Assembly: GCA_937952245.1 (NCBI GenBank)
Contig: CALFYS010000117.1
Span: forward strand, 39,321 to 103,320
Length of the DNA stretch: 64,000 bases
From: an uncultured Alphaproteobacteria bacterium
Lineage (GTDB): Bacteria > Pseudomonadota > Alphaproteobacteria > Puniceispirillales > UBA1172
Direction: 5' to 3'
Shown here: piece after piece, positions 51,892 through 61,288 of the stretch
How positions within the stretch are numbered: position 1 is the stretch's first letter
Layout of the letters: each line of letters opens with the position of its first letter
The notes under the pieces: model-generated
What the model was told of the DNA's origin: nothing
Seen by the model: only the letters and a program-made list of their open reading frames with translations
The model's database searches: none
Made by a program: the position numbers and the translations under genes

Positions 51892-52122
51892 GGTATTCCA
51901 GCATTAGGGTATTGGCGTATTTGTAATAACAGCGCGTTGGCCTGTCATGGTTACCTTGTAACACCATCAGCGGTTAATTGCCATGATAATATAAGGTTCA
52001 AACAATGGCTTAGCGCCAAGAAACTGCCCTAAATGAGCCAAAAAACCATGATGCGTCAATTTGCGTGGGGCTTTGGAGAGCAAAACCAAAGCCCCGTTAA
52101 GGATAAGGTCTTAATAGAAGGC
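51892..52122. other. Longest intergenic region of the window
   Basis: These 231 bp hold the promoter of the TauE/SafE gene at the left end and the 3' side of the ArsR gene at the right. I see no ORF or tRNA. The only clear structure is the 10-bp hairpin at 52067-52095. Confidence 0.5.
52067..52095. other. Perfect 10-bp hairpin downstream of the ArsR gene
   Basis: GGGGCTTTGG (52067-52076), a 9-nt loop and CCAAAGCCCC (52086-52095) pair perfectly. Neither strand has a T run right after the stem, so it is not a canonical intrinsic terminator. It may still end or stabilise the arsR-like transcript. Confidence 0.45.
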
Positions 52123-52524
52123 CTACTCCGATGGTTTGTTCAAGACAGGGTCTTCCTGATAAATCTCGCTTAACAGCGTCATGATGTTTTGTACATTCTC
52201 ATCATCAATCGAATAAAACACCATTTGGGAATGACGTCTGGCTTTCAGGATTTTCGCCCGGCGCAATCGCCCTAAATGTTGCGATAAAGCCGATTGGCTC
52301 AATGTTTGGATCATGTCTTCTAATTCTTTGACCGATCGTTCTTCGCCGTTGATTAAATGCGAGAGAATTTGAAGCCGTTGCGAATTGCTCATGGCTTTCA
52401 TGATGGTGGTGGCGCGGCTGCGATCAGCGGGGGAGGTCTTCCGGCGGGGGCGGCTGAAGGTTTTGCTTTGGTCGGCATCTGACCGCGGGGTGTTATCGTT
52501 TTTGGGATGGGATTTAAACCACAT
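52123..52524 (-). CDS. ArsR-family winged-helix regulator without cysteines
   Basis: A 133-residue protein. A charged N-terminal tail (about 1-38) precedes an ArsR/SmtB winged helix: ATTIMKAMSNSQRLQILSHLI, VKELEDMIQTLSQSALSQHLGRLRRAKIL, HSQMVFYSID. There is not one cysteine, so neither the metal-binding nor the paired-thiol (BigR/SqrR) sensing modes apply. It stands 231 bp downstream of the start of the TauE/SafE gene on the same strand and is divergent from the DUF1285 gene; its target is unknown. The start could be internal. Confidence 0.82.
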   Translation of the reverse strand: MWFKSHPKNDNTPRSDADQSKTFSRPRRKTSPADRSRATTIMKAMSNSQRLQILSHLINGEERSVKELEDMIQTLSQSALSQHLGRLRRAKILKARRHSQMVFYSIDDENVQNIMTLLSEIYQEDPVLNKPSE

Positions 52525-52686
52525 GATGCTATCCGTTTCTGAATCCGTTTTGGTGACTATTCGGATTGATCATATGACAATAAGATTAATATTTACTTAA
52601 TGAGCGGGAATAAATTGAAAAAAATATTATATCAATGATACGGCCTTATTTTTACCGCTAAACAGCAGAACAGAGTATAATGAGAC

Positions 52687-53223
52687 ATGACCGATAAACC
52701 GTCGAAAAAAACTACATTTGATCAAATTGATTTGGCGCAATTGGCCAAAAAACATGATGAACGCGGCACCCAAGCCCAAGCCTTTGATATGCATATTGAT
52801 GCCATGGGCCAGTGGTATCATCAGGGGGATATGATCAAAAGACTGCCTTTGGTCAAATTATTCGCTTCTGTTTTAACGCGGCTTGATGATGGGCAATATT
52901 GGTTGATCACGCCCGCGGAACGCGGCGTCATCACCGTCGAAGACGCGCCGTTTTATGTGGTGAAAATGGATATTGAAGGTGAAGGCCAGAACCAACACAT
53001 CACCCTGACCACAAGTTTGGATGACACGGTCACCTTGGGCAAAGACCACGGGTTAAGGGTTGAAACACAAGATGATGGCCAGCCCCGCCCTTATGTTAAT
53101 ATTCGCGGCGGGCTTGATGCGCTGCTGGCGCGATCTGTGTATTATGAATTGGCCGAATTGGCGGTTGAACATCAAGACCGCTTTGGCATCTGGAGCGGGG
53201 ATGTCTTTCACCCCATGGATTGA
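52687..53223 (+). CDS. DUF1285 family protein
   Basis: A 178-residue cytosolic protein of the DUF1285 family: QWYHQGDMIKRLPLVKLFASVL, YWLITPAERGVITVEDAPFYV, and PYVNIRGGLDALLARSVYYELAEL. The function is unknown. It opens a plus-strand run with a Nudix hydrolase, a small membrane protein and a tRNA nucleotidyltransferase, an arrangement that recurs in alphaproteobacteria. The promoter should lie in the 160-bp divergent region shared with the ArsR gene. Confidence 0.88.
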   Translation: MTDKPSKKTTFDQIDLAQLAKKHDERGTQAQAFDMHIDAMGQWYHQGDMIKRLPLVKLFASVLTRLDDGQYWLITPAERGVITVEDAPFYVVKMDIEGEGQNQHITLTTSLDDTVTLGKDHGLRVETQDDGQPRPYVNIRGGLDALLARSVYYELAELAVEHQDRFGIWSGDVFHPMD

Positions 53224-53243
53224 AAACCGATGATAATGGAAGA

Positions 53244-53873
53244 ATGATAACCGAACCCATGAATAAAGCAGATGAATTGATCAGGGCTTTTCAAAGCGTG
53301 ATGCGGCCTGATGCGGAAGCGGCCCCCCAAGGGCGGCGGGCTTCGGCTGTTTTGATTCCATTGCTGGAAGACCAAGGCGAATTGAAAGTGATCTTGACGA
53401 AACGGTCAACCCAATTGCGCCATCACGCGGGGCAAATCAGTTTCCCCGGCGGCGCGATTGACCAAGGCGAGACCGTGGAACAAGCCGCCTTAAGAGAAGC
53501 CCATGAAGAAATTAATCTCAATCCAAGTCATGTCGATGTTTTGGGGCATTTGCCCGGGGTCTTGACCACGGCCAATTTTCATATCGCTCCGGTACTGGGG
53601 CTGGTGAAAAGAGAATTGGCCACCAATGACATGAATTTATCGCCGCATCCTGATGAAGTTGATCGGATCTTGCTTGAGCCAATTCATCCGCTGTTGCTCG
53701 AAGAAAACCATCGGCAAGAACCGCGGCAATATAATGGGGTTGATTACAAAACCTGGGTGATCGACCATCATCAAGAATATATTTGGGGGGCAACGGCGAA
53801 ATTGATCGTCCAATGGTCACGTCTGTTGCCAAGTGACCTATGGGGTGACGATGCAATAGGGGGAGCGGCATGA
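53244..53873 (+). CDS. Nudix hydrolase, CoA pyrophosphatase type (NudL/NUDT7-like)
   Basis: A 209-residue Nudix protein. The upstream motif LTKRSTQLRHHAGQISFPGG is characteristic of CoA pyrophosphatases. The Nudix box is GGAIDQGETVEQAALREAHEEINL; its REAHEE core is intact, though the usual Gly after EE-x is Asn. It probably splits CoA or acyl-CoA into phosphopantetheine and 3',5'-ADP. ATG 53244 has GGAAGA just upstream; the open frame to a TTG at 53220 overlaps the previous stop. The stop overlaps the next start by 4 bp. Confidence 0.88.
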   Translation: MITEPMNKADELIRAFQSVMRPDAEAAPQGRRASAVLIPLLEDQGELKVILTKRSTQLRHHAGQISFPGGAIDQGETVEQAALREAHEEINLNPSHVDVLGHLPGVLTTANFHIAPVLGLVKRELATNDMNLSPHPDEVDRILLEPIHPLLLEENHRQEPRQYNGVDYKTWVIDHHQEYIWGATAKLIVQWSRLLPSDLWGDDAIGGAA

Positions 53874-54208
53874 CACGATATTTGATCATCTTAGCGGCGG
53901 TGCTGGCAGGGGTGCTGATCGGCTGGCTTTTATCACGGCCGAAAAAACCTGCCGCCGATGAAGTGCTGGTGGAAGAAAAACCAGTCAGCAATCTGTGGCC
54001 ATTTGTTGGCGGGTTGATCGTTTTGGCGCTGGGGCTGTTTTATCTGGCGGGGTTAAACCGCGCGCCGATTGAAGGTGAATATAACCCCGCGGTGATTGAT
54101 GGCGGGGCGATTAACCCCGGGCATTTTAATCAAGACCACTCTGGCCAAGACCAATCTAAAGACCAGCCTAAAGATTCCCCAAAAACTTCAGGGGCGGAAG
54201 AGGGCTGA
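53870..54208 (+). CDS. Small hypothetical membrane protein
   Basis: A 112-residue protein with two transmembrane helices (about 3-21, RYLIILAAVLAGVLIGWLL, and 43-63, LWPFVGGLIVLALGLFYLAG) joined by a short cytoplasmic Lys/Pro/Glu loop, and a hydrophilic Gln/Asp/Lys tail. It overlaps the Nudix gene by ATGA and is followed 4 bp later by the tRNA nucleotidyltransferase gene, so it is in the same transcript. I recognise no family or function. Confidence 0.75.
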   Translation: MTRYLIILAAVLAGVLIGWLLSRPKKPAADEVLVEEKPVSNLWPFVGGLIVLALGLFYLAGLNRAPIEGEYNPAVIDGGAINPGHFNQDHSGQDQSKDQPKDSPKTSGAEEG

Positions 54209-54212
54209 TCCG

Positions 54213-55481
54213 GTGAAGAGGGGGCAAGCCAATACAAACGATGCTTTATTGCTGATTTCAAACCATCCTTTGGGGCGGCGCGTGCTGGATGTGATCAAAA
54301 CAGCCGGTGGTGAGGCGCGTTATGTAGGCGGGATTGTGCGTGACGCGCTGGCGGGGATCGCCCCGCAAGATTGGCCTGATCTTGATATGGCCATGACACT
54401 GCCGCCGGATGCGGCGATGAAAGCCCTCAAGGCTGATGGCCTCAAAGTGCTGCCCACGGGGATCGACCATGGCACGATCACGGTATTTGATAAAAAAGAC
54501 CATCGGCAAAAAATTGAACTCACCACGCTTCGGTCTGATTTAAACACCGATGGTCGTCACGCTGAGGTGATGTTCACCCAAGATTGGGCGGGGGATGCGG
54601 CAAGGCGGGATTTCACCATCAATGCGATTTATCTAGATGGGAATGGTGAGATTTTTGACCCTTGTGATGGCCAGAATGATCTCAAAAACGGTGTGGTTCG
54701 GTTTATCGGCAAAGCTGAAGATCGTATTCGAGAAGATTTCTTAAGAATCCTCCGGTTTTTCAGGTTTCATGCCAGATTCGCAACAACCGACCCTGATGAT
54801 GAGACGATGGCGGCCATCACCAAACTGGCGCCCCAATTGGATCAGATTTCTGGCGAGCGGCAAGCCATGGAATTGGCGCGGCTTTTGCCCATGGGCGATA
54901 CAAAAGGCCTTGCAGCCATGATCACTACAGGGGTGGATCGGGTGCTGATGGCTGGTGATGCCGCTGGTGATGCCACTGGTTTTGATGGGGCGGCCATGGC
55001 GACGCTCTCCAAGATGGCGCGTTCCATGTCCTTTACGGTGCTGCCCTTGGCGGCGTGTTACGCTGTTCTTCTTCAGGAAAATGCCTTGCCTGTGATTTTT
55101 GAACGCCTGCGCCTGTCTCAAAAACTGCGGCGGCAAATCAGCTATATGGCCAGCCCCCTTGATGCAGAAGGGTTGACCAGTGATCAATGGCAGGCAGAAG
55201 CGTGGCGTGCCAAACCCCATGCCGATGCCAATCGAACGGATTTGGTCTGGCGTTTTGCCGTCAGCCAAGCGAAAGCGGGGCAGATGATCGACCATGATCA
55301 TTTTTACCGATTGTTGGAATGGCAAGCCCCTGAATTTCCCGTCAAAGGGCAAGATTTGCTGGATTATGGGGTTGCCCAAGGGCCATCTTTAGGCCAGCGG
55401 TTGCAATCTTTAGAAGACGATTGGGTGGCTTCGGGATTTACCCTGACCCGCGACGATTTGCTTGCCCCTTTGAAGGGATGA
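54213..55481 (+). CDS. cca: CCA tRNA nucleotidyltransferase (class II)
   Basis: A 422-residue nucleotidyltransferase of the poly(A) polymerase/CCA-adding family. The head has ARYVGGIVRDALAG and the catalytic DLDMAMT; later RRDFTINAIYLD, then EDRIREDFLRILRFFRFHAR of the RNA/ERxxR-type region (ERQAMELARLL). It adds or repairs the 3' CCA of tRNA. I choose GTG 54213, four bases after the previous stop with GGAAGAGGG upstream; the ORF extends to 54096 inside the preceding gene, but that part is not homologous. A poly(A) polymerase role is the alternative. Confidence 0.88.
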   Translation: MKRGQANTNDALLLISNHPLGRRVLDVIKTAGGEARYVGGIVRDALAGIAPQDWPDLDMAMTLPPDAAMKALKADGLKVLPTGIDHGTITVFDKKDHRQKIELTTLRSDLNTDGRHAEVMFTQDWAGDAARRDFTINAIYLDGNGEIFDPCDGQNDLKNGVVRFIGKAEDRIREDFLRILRFFRFHARFATTDPDDETMAAITKLAPQLDQISGERQAMELARLLPMGDTKGLAAMITTGVDRVLMAGDAAGDATGFDGAAMATLSKMARSMSFTVLPLAACYAVLLQENALPVIFERLRLSQKLRRQISYMASPLDAEGLTSDQWQAEAWRAKPHADANRTDLVWRFAVSQAKAGQMIDHDHFYRLLEWQAPEFPVKGQDLLDYGVAQGPSLGQRLQSLEDDWVASGFTLTRDDLLAPLKG

Positions 55482-55539
55482 AACGCTGGACGAAACCGCC
55501 CAAACATTATAGGTCTTGTGATCAATAAGGGAGATTTCC

Positions 55540-56436
55540 ATGGGCAGAGAAGACCTTTCATCACCATTGGCCAGTGATGTGATCGCGAGCCGCCGCCAAG
55601 ACGCGCAAGACTGGTTTCAAGGCTTGCGTGACCGGATCTGTGCTGCTTTTGAAGCCATTGAGGATGACTATTGCGCCGCCCATCCTGACGTTGGGCCAGC
55701 CGGCCGATTTGAGCAAAAACAATGGAACAGGCCCGAAGGCGGCGGCGGCGTGATGTCGGTTATGCATGGCCAGGTGTTTGAAAAAGTTGGCGTTAATATT
55801 TCAACCGTCCATGGTGAGTTCAGCCCTGAGTTCAGAGGCCAGATCCCCGGCACGTCAGAAGATCCTTCGTTTTGGGCAAGCGGCATTTCATTGGTTGCCC
55901 ATATGAAAAACCCTTTTGTTCCCGCGGTGCATATGAACACCCGCTATTTGAACGCTGGGGGCGATGCGGGCAAACGCTGGTTTGGTGGCGGGGCTGATCT
56001 GACGCCAATCATGCCGTTTGACGATGATATTCAAGATTTCCATCAGGAATTAGAGGCGGCTTGTGATCGCCATCACCCTGATTATTACAAAGACTTCAAA
56101 GCGTGGTGCGATGACTATTTCTATTTAAAGCACCGTGATGAGCCGCGCGGGGCAGGGGGGATTTTCTATGATTACCTTGATGCCGGGGATTATGACGGCG
56201 AGTTCACTTTTACCAAAGATGTTGGTGAAGCGTTTTTAAGCATTTACCCAAAATTGGTGCGTCGCCGCATGGAAACGTCTTACACCGAAGAGGATCGGCA
56301 TTATCAATTGGTGCGCCGTGGCCGCTATGTGGAATTCAACCTTCTTTATGATCGCGGAACAACATTTGGCCTGAAAACAGGCGGCAATGTTGAGGCGATT
56401 TTGATGTCGATGCCGCCTGAAGTTCGCTGGCCTTAA
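55540..56436 (+). CDS. hemF: Oxygen-dependent coproporphyrinogen III oxidase
   Basis: A 298-residue HemF of normal length. Characteristic stretches: [75 protein letters not shown] and the C-terminal [32 protein letters not shown]. It converts coproporphyrinogen III to protoporphyrinogen IX with O2, in heme synthesis, and marks an aerobic organism. AAGGGAG precedes the ATG. It lies just before petABC, whose products carry hemes. Confidence 0.95.
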   Translation: MGREDLSSPLASDVIASRRQDAQDWFQGLRDRICAAFEAIEDDYCAAHPDVGPAGRFEQKQWNRPEGGGGVMSVMHGQVFEKVGVNISTVHGEFSPEFRGQIPGTSEDPSFWASGISLVAHMKNPFVPAVHMNTRYLNAGGDAGKRWFGGGADLTPIMPFDDDIQDFHQELEAACDRHHPDYYKDFKAWCDDYFYLKHRDEPRGAGGIFYDYLDAGDYDGEFTFTKDVGEAFLSIYPKLVRRRMETSYTEEDRHYQLVRRGRYVEFNLLYDRGTTFGLKTGGNVEAILMSMPPEVRWP

Positions 56437-56572
56437 ACAAGGCTGGGTATTTTGGGACAATTGGTCGCAGTCGCCGATTCACGGCCTGATGGCGGGATAA
56501 TAATCATTGGTTTTCGGCATCACAACTACTATAAAGAAACAAATTATACCAAGGGTATTGTAAGGGGGAACC

Positions 56573-57103
56573 ATGACCGATACCGCTGAGAATAAAGGCC
56601 GCCGTGATTTTATCGTGGTCGCCTCTAATACCATGATGGCTGTTGGCGCAGCCGCTGTTGCTTATCCATTAATCAACCAGATGAACCCTGCCGCTGATAC
56701 ATTGGCACTGGCTTCTATTGAAGTGAATGTTGGTGCTTTGGCTGAAGGCCAGGCGATCACCGTCAAATGGCGTGGTAAGCCTGTGTTTATTCGTCACCGC
56801 ACGGCTGAAGAGATTGCCGCCGCGAATGACACATCTGTTGATGATCTGCGTGATCCTGAAACGGATGCTGATCGGGTTCAGAAGCCTGAGATGCTCGTTA
56901 TTCAGGGGATTTGCACCCATCTTGGTTGTGTTCCTTTGGGCCAGAAAGTTGGTGAGATCAAAGGTGATTTCAACGGCTGGTTCTGCCCATGTCATGGCTC
57001 GCATTACGACACATCAGGTCGTATCCGCAAAGGGCCTGCCCCTACCAATTTAGAAGTACCGCCTTACGCGTTTATTTCTGACAATGTTATTAAAATCGGC
57101 TGA
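56573..57103 (+). CDS. petA: Ubiquinol-cytochrome c reductase, Rieske Fe-S subunit
   Basis: A 176-residue Rieske protein of the bc1 complex. The N-terminus has a Tat-like [20 protein letters not shown] signal anchor; the cluster ligands are in CTHLGC and CPCHGSHYD. The [12 protein letters not shown] and [12 protein letters not shown] segments are typical. It passes electrons from ubiquinol to cytochrome c1. It heads petABC; the 136-bp gap before it contains TATAAA- and TATACC-like boxes and AAGGGGG as ribosome binding site. Confidence 0.95.
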   Translation: MTDTAENKGRRDFIVVASNTMMAVGAAAVAYPLINQMNPAADTLALASIEVNVGALAEGQAITVKWRGKPVFIRHRTAEEIAAANDTSVDDLRDPETDADRVQKPEMLVIQGICTHLGCVPLGQKVGEIKGDFNGWFCPCHGSHYDTSGRIRKGPAPTNLEVPPYAFISDNVIKIG

Positions 57104-57117
57104 TTGGAGAGACCCCA

Positions 57118-58374
57118 ATGCAGACTCAGAATTTTAAAAGCCCAGTTGTTCGGTGGATTGACCACCGTCTTCCTATTTTTAGCTTCATGCACCATGAATT
57201 GCATGAATATCCAACGCCAAAGAACCTGAACTACTTGTGGAACCTCGGTTCGCTTGCTGGTTTGGCGCTGGTGACCATGATTGTCACTGGTATCATTTTG
57301 GCGATGCACTACACGCCGCACGTTGATCACGCGTTTGAATCGGTTGAACGGATCATGCGTGATGTGAATCAGGGCTGGTTGATCCGTTACATTCACATGA
57401 ACGGCGCGAGTTTCTTTTTCATTGTGGTGTTTATCCATATTTTCCGTGGCCTTTATTACGGATCGTATAAAGCCCCGCGCGAATTGCTGTGGATTTTAGG
57501 GGTCTTGATCCTGTTGTTGATGATGGCCACCGCGTTCATGGGGTATGTCTTGCCTTGGGGGCAGATGAGCTTCTGGGGGGCGACCGTGATCACCAACCTG
57601 TTCTCGGCCATTCCATTTGTGGGTGAGAGCATTGTGATCTGGCTTTGGGGCGGGTTTTCCGTTGATAACCCAACATTGAGCCGTTTCTTTGCCCTGCATT
57701 ACCTGATGCCATTCTTGATTGTTGGTGTTGTGATCCTGCATATCATCGCATTGCACCGTTTTGGTTCAAACAACCCTCTTGGGATTGATGTCAACGGCAA
57801 ACAAGATACATTGCCATTCCACCCATACTACACATCAAAAGATTTGTTTGGTGCGGTGGTCTTCCTGACAATCTTTGCATCGGCTGTGTTCTTCTATCCG
57901 AATTATCTGGGTCATCCCGATAACTACATTCCAGCGAACCCGCTTCAGACACCTGCGCATATTGTGCCGGAATGGTACTTCTTGCCATTCTACGCGATCC
58001 TGCGGGCGATCCCTGATAAGTTGGGTGGCGTGTTGTTCATGTTCGGCGCGATTGCTGTTCTGTTCATCCTGCCATGGTTGGATAAGTCCCCTGTCCGTTC
58101 AGGCCGTTTCCGTCCGATCTTTAAAGTCTTCTTCTGGCTTCTTCTGGCGGATTGCGTTCTGTTGGGTTGGCTTGGTGCTAAGCCTGCGGAAGGGATTTAT
58201 GTGATCTTGTCTCGCTTGGCGACAGCTTGGTATTTCATGCATTTCCTCGTTGTTCTGCCATTGTTGTCATATGTTGAAAAAACACGTCCACTGCCACAAT
58301 CAATCTCTACCCCTGTGATGGGTGGGGCGGCGATGGCAGGGTCTGCTGCACCACGGGAGAAGCCTGATGCGTAA
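57118..58374 (+). CDS. petB: Ubiquinol-cytochrome c reductase, cytochrome b
   Basis: A 418-residue cytochrome b with about eight transmembrane helices. Heme-ligand histidines lie in helix B ([20 protein letters not shown]) and helix D ([24 protein letters not shown]). The Qo-site PEWYF motif ([19 protein letters not shown]) and [19 protein letters not shown] are intact. It follows petA by 14 bp with GGAGAG upstream. Its stop lies inside the start of petC (8-bp overlap). Confidence 0.96.
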   Translation: MQTQNFKSPVVRWIDHRLPIFSFMHHELHEYPTPKNLNYLWNLGSLAGLALVTMIVTGIILAMHYTPHVDHAFESVERIMRDVNQGWLIRYIHMNGASFFFIVVFIHIFRGLYYGSYKAPRELLWILGVLILLLMMATAFMGYVLPWGQMSFWGATVITNLFSAIPFVGESIVIWLWGGFSVDNPTLSRFFALHYLMPFLIVGVVILHIIALHRFGSNNPLGIDVNGKQDTLPFHPYYTSKDLFGAVVFLTIFASAVFFYPNYLGHPDNYIPANPLQTPAHIVPEWYFLPFYAILRAIPDKLGGVLFMFGAIAVLFILPWLDKSPVRSGRFRPIFKVFFWLLLADCVLLGWLGAKPAEGIYVILSRLATAWYFMHFLVVLPLLSYVEKTRPLPQSISTPVMGGAAMAGSAAPREKPDA

Positions 58375-59143
58375 ATTGAATATCCTTACACGCGGCTTAA
58401 GTGCTGTTGCTGGTTTGATCCTCTCTGGCTCTGTGGCTTTCGCCGCGGGTGCTGGTGGTAAAATTGTCGAGCGCGATTGGAGCTTCTCCGGTCCTTTCGG
58501 AAATTTTGATAAAGCCTCACTCCAGCGTGGTTTTCAGGTTTATCGTGAAGTCTGTTCAGGCTGTCATGGTCTTGATTTCATCGCTTTCCGTAACCTTGCT
58601 GATTTGGGTTACAACGAAGCTGAAATCAAAGCTATCGCTGCTGAATATGAAGTTGAAGATGGCCCGAATGATGAAGGCGAAATGTTTATGCGCCCGGGGA
58701 TTCCCGCGGACCGTTTCCCGAACCCATTTGCCAATGAAAACGCGGCGCGCGCGGCCAATGGTGGTGCTTATCCGCCGGATCTGTCTTTGATGGTCAAAGC
58801 CCGCCCGAATGGTGCCAATTACCTTTACAGCCTGTTGACCGGTTATGAAGACGCGCCAGAGAGCATGGATGTGCCCGATGGGATGCATTACAACTCCGCC
58901 TATAGCGGCAATATGATCGCGATGGGTCAGCCAATTTGGGGTGATGACATTTCCCTTGCGGGTGATGGCGACACGTCTATGGAAGCTTTGGCGGCTGATG
59001 TCGTGACATTCTTGGCCTGGACATCTGAGCCTGAAATGGAAACACGGAAGCGGACAGGGATCGCGGCAATGGCGTTCTTACTGGTCATGTGTTTTGTTTC
59101 ATACGGCTCCATGCGTTACATCTGGTCAGACGTTAAAAAGTAA
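58367..59143 (+). CDS. petC: Ubiquinol-cytochrome c reductase, cytochrome c1
   Basis: A 258-residue cytochrome c1 with a Sec signal peptide ([19 protein letters not shown], cleavage near AFAAG), one heme motif CSGCH ([17 protein letters not shown]), axial Met in [13 protein letters not shown], and a C-terminal anchor ([22 protein letters not shown]). I place the start at 58367, overlapping the petB stop by 8 bp; the longer frame from 58322 lies within petB and would spoil the signal peptide. A terminator follows. Confidence 0.95.
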   Translation: MRKLNILTRGLSAVAGLILSGSVAFAAGAGGKIVERDWSFSGPFGNFDKASLQRGFQVYREVCSGCHGLDFIAFRNLADLGYNEAEIKAIAAEYEVEDGPNDEGEMFMRPGIPADRFPNPFANENAARAANGGAYPPDLSLMVKARPNGANYLYSLLTGYEDAPESMDVPDGMHYNSAYSGNMIAMGQPIWGDDISLAGDGDTSMEALAADVVTFLAWTSEPEMETRKRTGIAAMAFLLVMCFVSYGSMRYIWSDVKK

Positions 59144-59170
59144 AACGGACCAATTCCATATATTCAATTA

Positions 59171-59199
59171 AGCCCGGCGGTATCCCCCGGGCTTTTTTG
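59171..59199 (+). terminator. Rho-independent terminator after petABC
   Basis: AGCCCGG (59171-59177) and CCGGGCT (59187-59193) form a 7-bp stem with a 9-nt loop, followed by TTTTT. Confidence 0.88.
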
Positions 59200-59276
59200 T
59201 TGCGCTTTTTTGAAAAAACGATCAGGCTTAACCCGAATTGTAAGACTTTCCATTAAAGATGGAAAAAGGGGGGATC

Positions 59277-59510
59277 ATGGCGGTTGGAACAGTGAATAAA
59301 CTGACCTGCGATGAATGTGGAACAACCTTTAATTGTGGTTCCACCGAAGGCAATACGTGTTGGTGTATGAATTTGCCAAATATGCGGGGTAGTTTTGATT
59401 TGGCGGGCAAATGTGTTTGCCCCGATTGTTTGACCCTTGGCAAAGCCAAAGCCATCACAAAAATGCGAAAAGAAAAACGCGCCATCCGGAAAACAAACGC
59501 CATCCGTTAG
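59277..59510 (+). CDS. Small cysteine-rich CWC family protein
   Basis: A 77-residue protein with eight cysteines: LTCDECGTTFNCGSTEGNTCWC and KCVCPDCL. This matches the cysteine-rich CWC family (PF14375), presumed zinc-binding and of unknown function. A basic tail (TKMRKEKRAIRKTNAIR) could bind nucleic acid. I choose ATG 59277 because GGGGGG lies 4 bp upstream; ATG 59259 is in the same frame. It converges with ychF 32 bp away. Confidence 0.82.
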   Translation: MAVGTVNKLTCDECGTTFNCGSTEGNTCWCMNLPNMRGSFDLAGKCVCPDCLTLGKAKAITKMRKEKRAIRKTNAIR

Positions 59511-59542
59511 CGGGGGGTGTATTGCTTTGGTGGATCAGCCGC

Positions 59543-60643
59543 TTAGACGTTGAAGCGGAAGTGGAAGACATCGCCATCCACAACATCGTAATCTGAGCCT
59601 TCAACCCGCAATTTGCCCGCTTCTCTTGCGCCGGCTTCACCATTGCAGGCGATGTAATCATCATATGAAATGGTTTCGGCACGGATAAAGCCGCGTTCAA
59701 AATCAGTATGGATCACGCCCGCGGCTTGTGGGGCTTTCGCGCCAGCACGGACGGTCCAAGCCCGGGCTTCTTTTGGGCCAGCGGTGAAGAATGTCAGCAA
59801 ATCAAGAAGGCCATAGCCCGCCCGAATAAGCCGCGCCAACCCGGCTTCTTCTAGCCCTAGATCGCTGAGGAATTCTGATTTTTCAGCGTCATCAAGGGCG
59901 ATAATCTCGCTTTCAATGGCGGCGGAAACAATGACATGAGCCGCGCCTTCGCTGGCGGCCCGTTCCGCGACACGTTCGGTCAGGGCGTTGCCCGTTGCCG
60001 CGTCCCCTTCTTCGACATTACAGACATAAAGCACAGGCTTGGCGGTGATCAGCTGCATGGTGGGGACGATGGCTTGTTCGGTTTCGGTCAGGCCTTCGAT
60101 GGCGCGGGCAGGCTTGCCATCAGACAGCCCTTGATAAAGCTTTTCCATTAGCGCCAACATGGATTTGGCGTCTTTGTCTTGGCCACGGGCTTTTTTGACA
60201 AGATTGGCCATGCGCTTTTCCAGCGAGTCGAGATCAGACAGCATCAATTCAGTATCAACCGTATCGGCATCACGAATTGGATCAATCTCACCATCGACAT
60301 GGGTGATGTTTTCATCATCAAAACAGCGCAAGACATGGGCGATGGCATCGACTTCACGGATATTGCCCAAGAACTGATTGCCCAAGCCTTCGCCTTTGCT
60401 GGCGCCGCGGACAAGCCCTGCGATGTCAACAAATTCCAGCTGTGTTGGCAGGATTTGAGCCGATTGCGCGATGGCTGCCAATTTATCCAACCGAGGGTCA
60501 GGAACAGCAACACGGCCCGTGTTCGGTTCAATGGTGCAGAACGGATAATTCGCCGCGTCCGCCGCCGCGCTTTCGGTCAAAGCGTTGAAAAGCGTTGATT
60601 TGCCAACATTCGGAAGGCCGACAATACCGCAATTGAATCCCAT
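59543..60643 (-). CDS. ychF: Ribosome-associated ATPase/GTPase YchF (OLA1)
   Basis: A 366-residue YchF of normal length: G1 GLPNVGKSTLFNALT, G3 FVDIAGLVRGASKGEGLGNQFLGNIRE, G4-like YVCNVEEGD (an Asn-x-x-Glu that favours ATP), and the C-terminal TGS domain ending DYDVVDGDVFHFRFNV. It binds ribosomes and affects stress responses. It follows pth by 3 bp on the minus strand. Confidence 0.95.
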   Translation of the reverse strand: MGFNCGIVGLPNVGKSTLFNALTESAAADAANYPFCTIEPNTGRVAVPDPRLDKLAAIAQSAQILPTQLEFVDIAGLVRGASKGEGLGNQFLGNIREVDAIAHVLRCFDDENITHVDGEIDPIRDADTVDTELMLSDLDSLEKRMANLVKKARGQDKDAKSMLALMEKLYQGLSDGKPARAIEGLTETEQAIVPTMQLITAKPVLYVCNVEEGDAATGNALTERVAERAASEGAAHVIVSAAIESEIIALDDAEKSEFLSDLGLEEAGLARLIRAGYGLLDLLTFFTAGPKEARAWTVRAGAKAPQAAGVIHTDFERGFIRAETISYDDYIACNGEAGAREAGKLRVEGSDYDVVDGDVFHFRFNV

Positions 60644-60646
60644 GGG

Positions 60647-61267
60647 TTAATCCTGTTCGCTTATATTCTGTTTCGGTTCAGGTGGCGGGCAAAACCGCGC
60701 CACCGCTGTGACAAAGTCATTATCATCATCTTGGTTGATCAGTCGATCAATTTCGCTGGTCATGCAATCGATTAATGGGGTGACCCATTGTTTCATTTCA
60801 TCTTTGCCAAAATCGGACAAAACATGACTATCAACTTGTTTGTTTTCAGGCGTGGCAAAAGGCGAGCGCCCAACGCCAATTCTGATGCGGCGATAATTTT
60901 GGCCGCAATGGCGATCAATATCGCGCAGACCATTATGCCCCCCATGACCGCCGCCTGTTTTGACACGGATTTTGCCCGGCGCCAGATCAATATCATCATG
61001 GGCGACGATCAATTGGTCAGGGGTGATTTTGAAAAACCCCAGCACATCTTTAACAGGGAGGCCTGATTTGTTCATATAGGCCATCGGTTTGACAAGGGTG
61101 ATTTTACTTGTTCCGATACGGCCATCGGCAAGGGCAGCGTTGTATTTACTGCGCCAAGGGGAGAAATCATGCCGCTGGTGAATTTCATCCAGCAGCATGA
61201 ATCCTATATTGTGACGGGTGCTGGCGTATTTTTCGCCAGGATTACCAAGTCCAGCCAGAACAATCAT
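60647..61267 (-). CDS. pth: Peptidyl-tRNA hydrolase
   Basis: A 206-residue Pth: LAGLGNPGEKYASTRHNIGF with the catalytic His in TRHNIG, KPMAYMNKSG, IVAHDDIDLAPGKIRVKTGGGHGGHNGLRDI. It cleaves peptidyl-tRNA that drops off ribosomes. It lies 21 bp after rplY and 3 bp before ychF; this order (rplY-pth-ychF) is common in alphaproteobacteria. Confidence 0.95.
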   Translation of the reverse strand: MIVLAGLGNPGEKYASTRHNIGFMLLDEIHQRHDFSPWRSKYNAALADGRIGTSKITLVKPMAYMNKSGLPVKDVLGFFKITPDQLIVAHDDIDLAPGKIRVKTGGGHGGHNGLRDIDRHCGQNYRRIRIGVGRSPFATPENKQVDSHVLSDFGKDEMKQWVTPLIDCMTSEIDRLINQDDDNDFVTAVARFCPPPEPKQNISEQD

Positions 61268-61288
61268 GGTTCTAAAGCGGGGGGAAGA

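Noticed and set aside
58322..58366. Earlier start of cytochrome c1
   Set aside because: It lies within petB and would place a charged stretch before the signal peptide; ATG 58367 gives a proper signal peptide.
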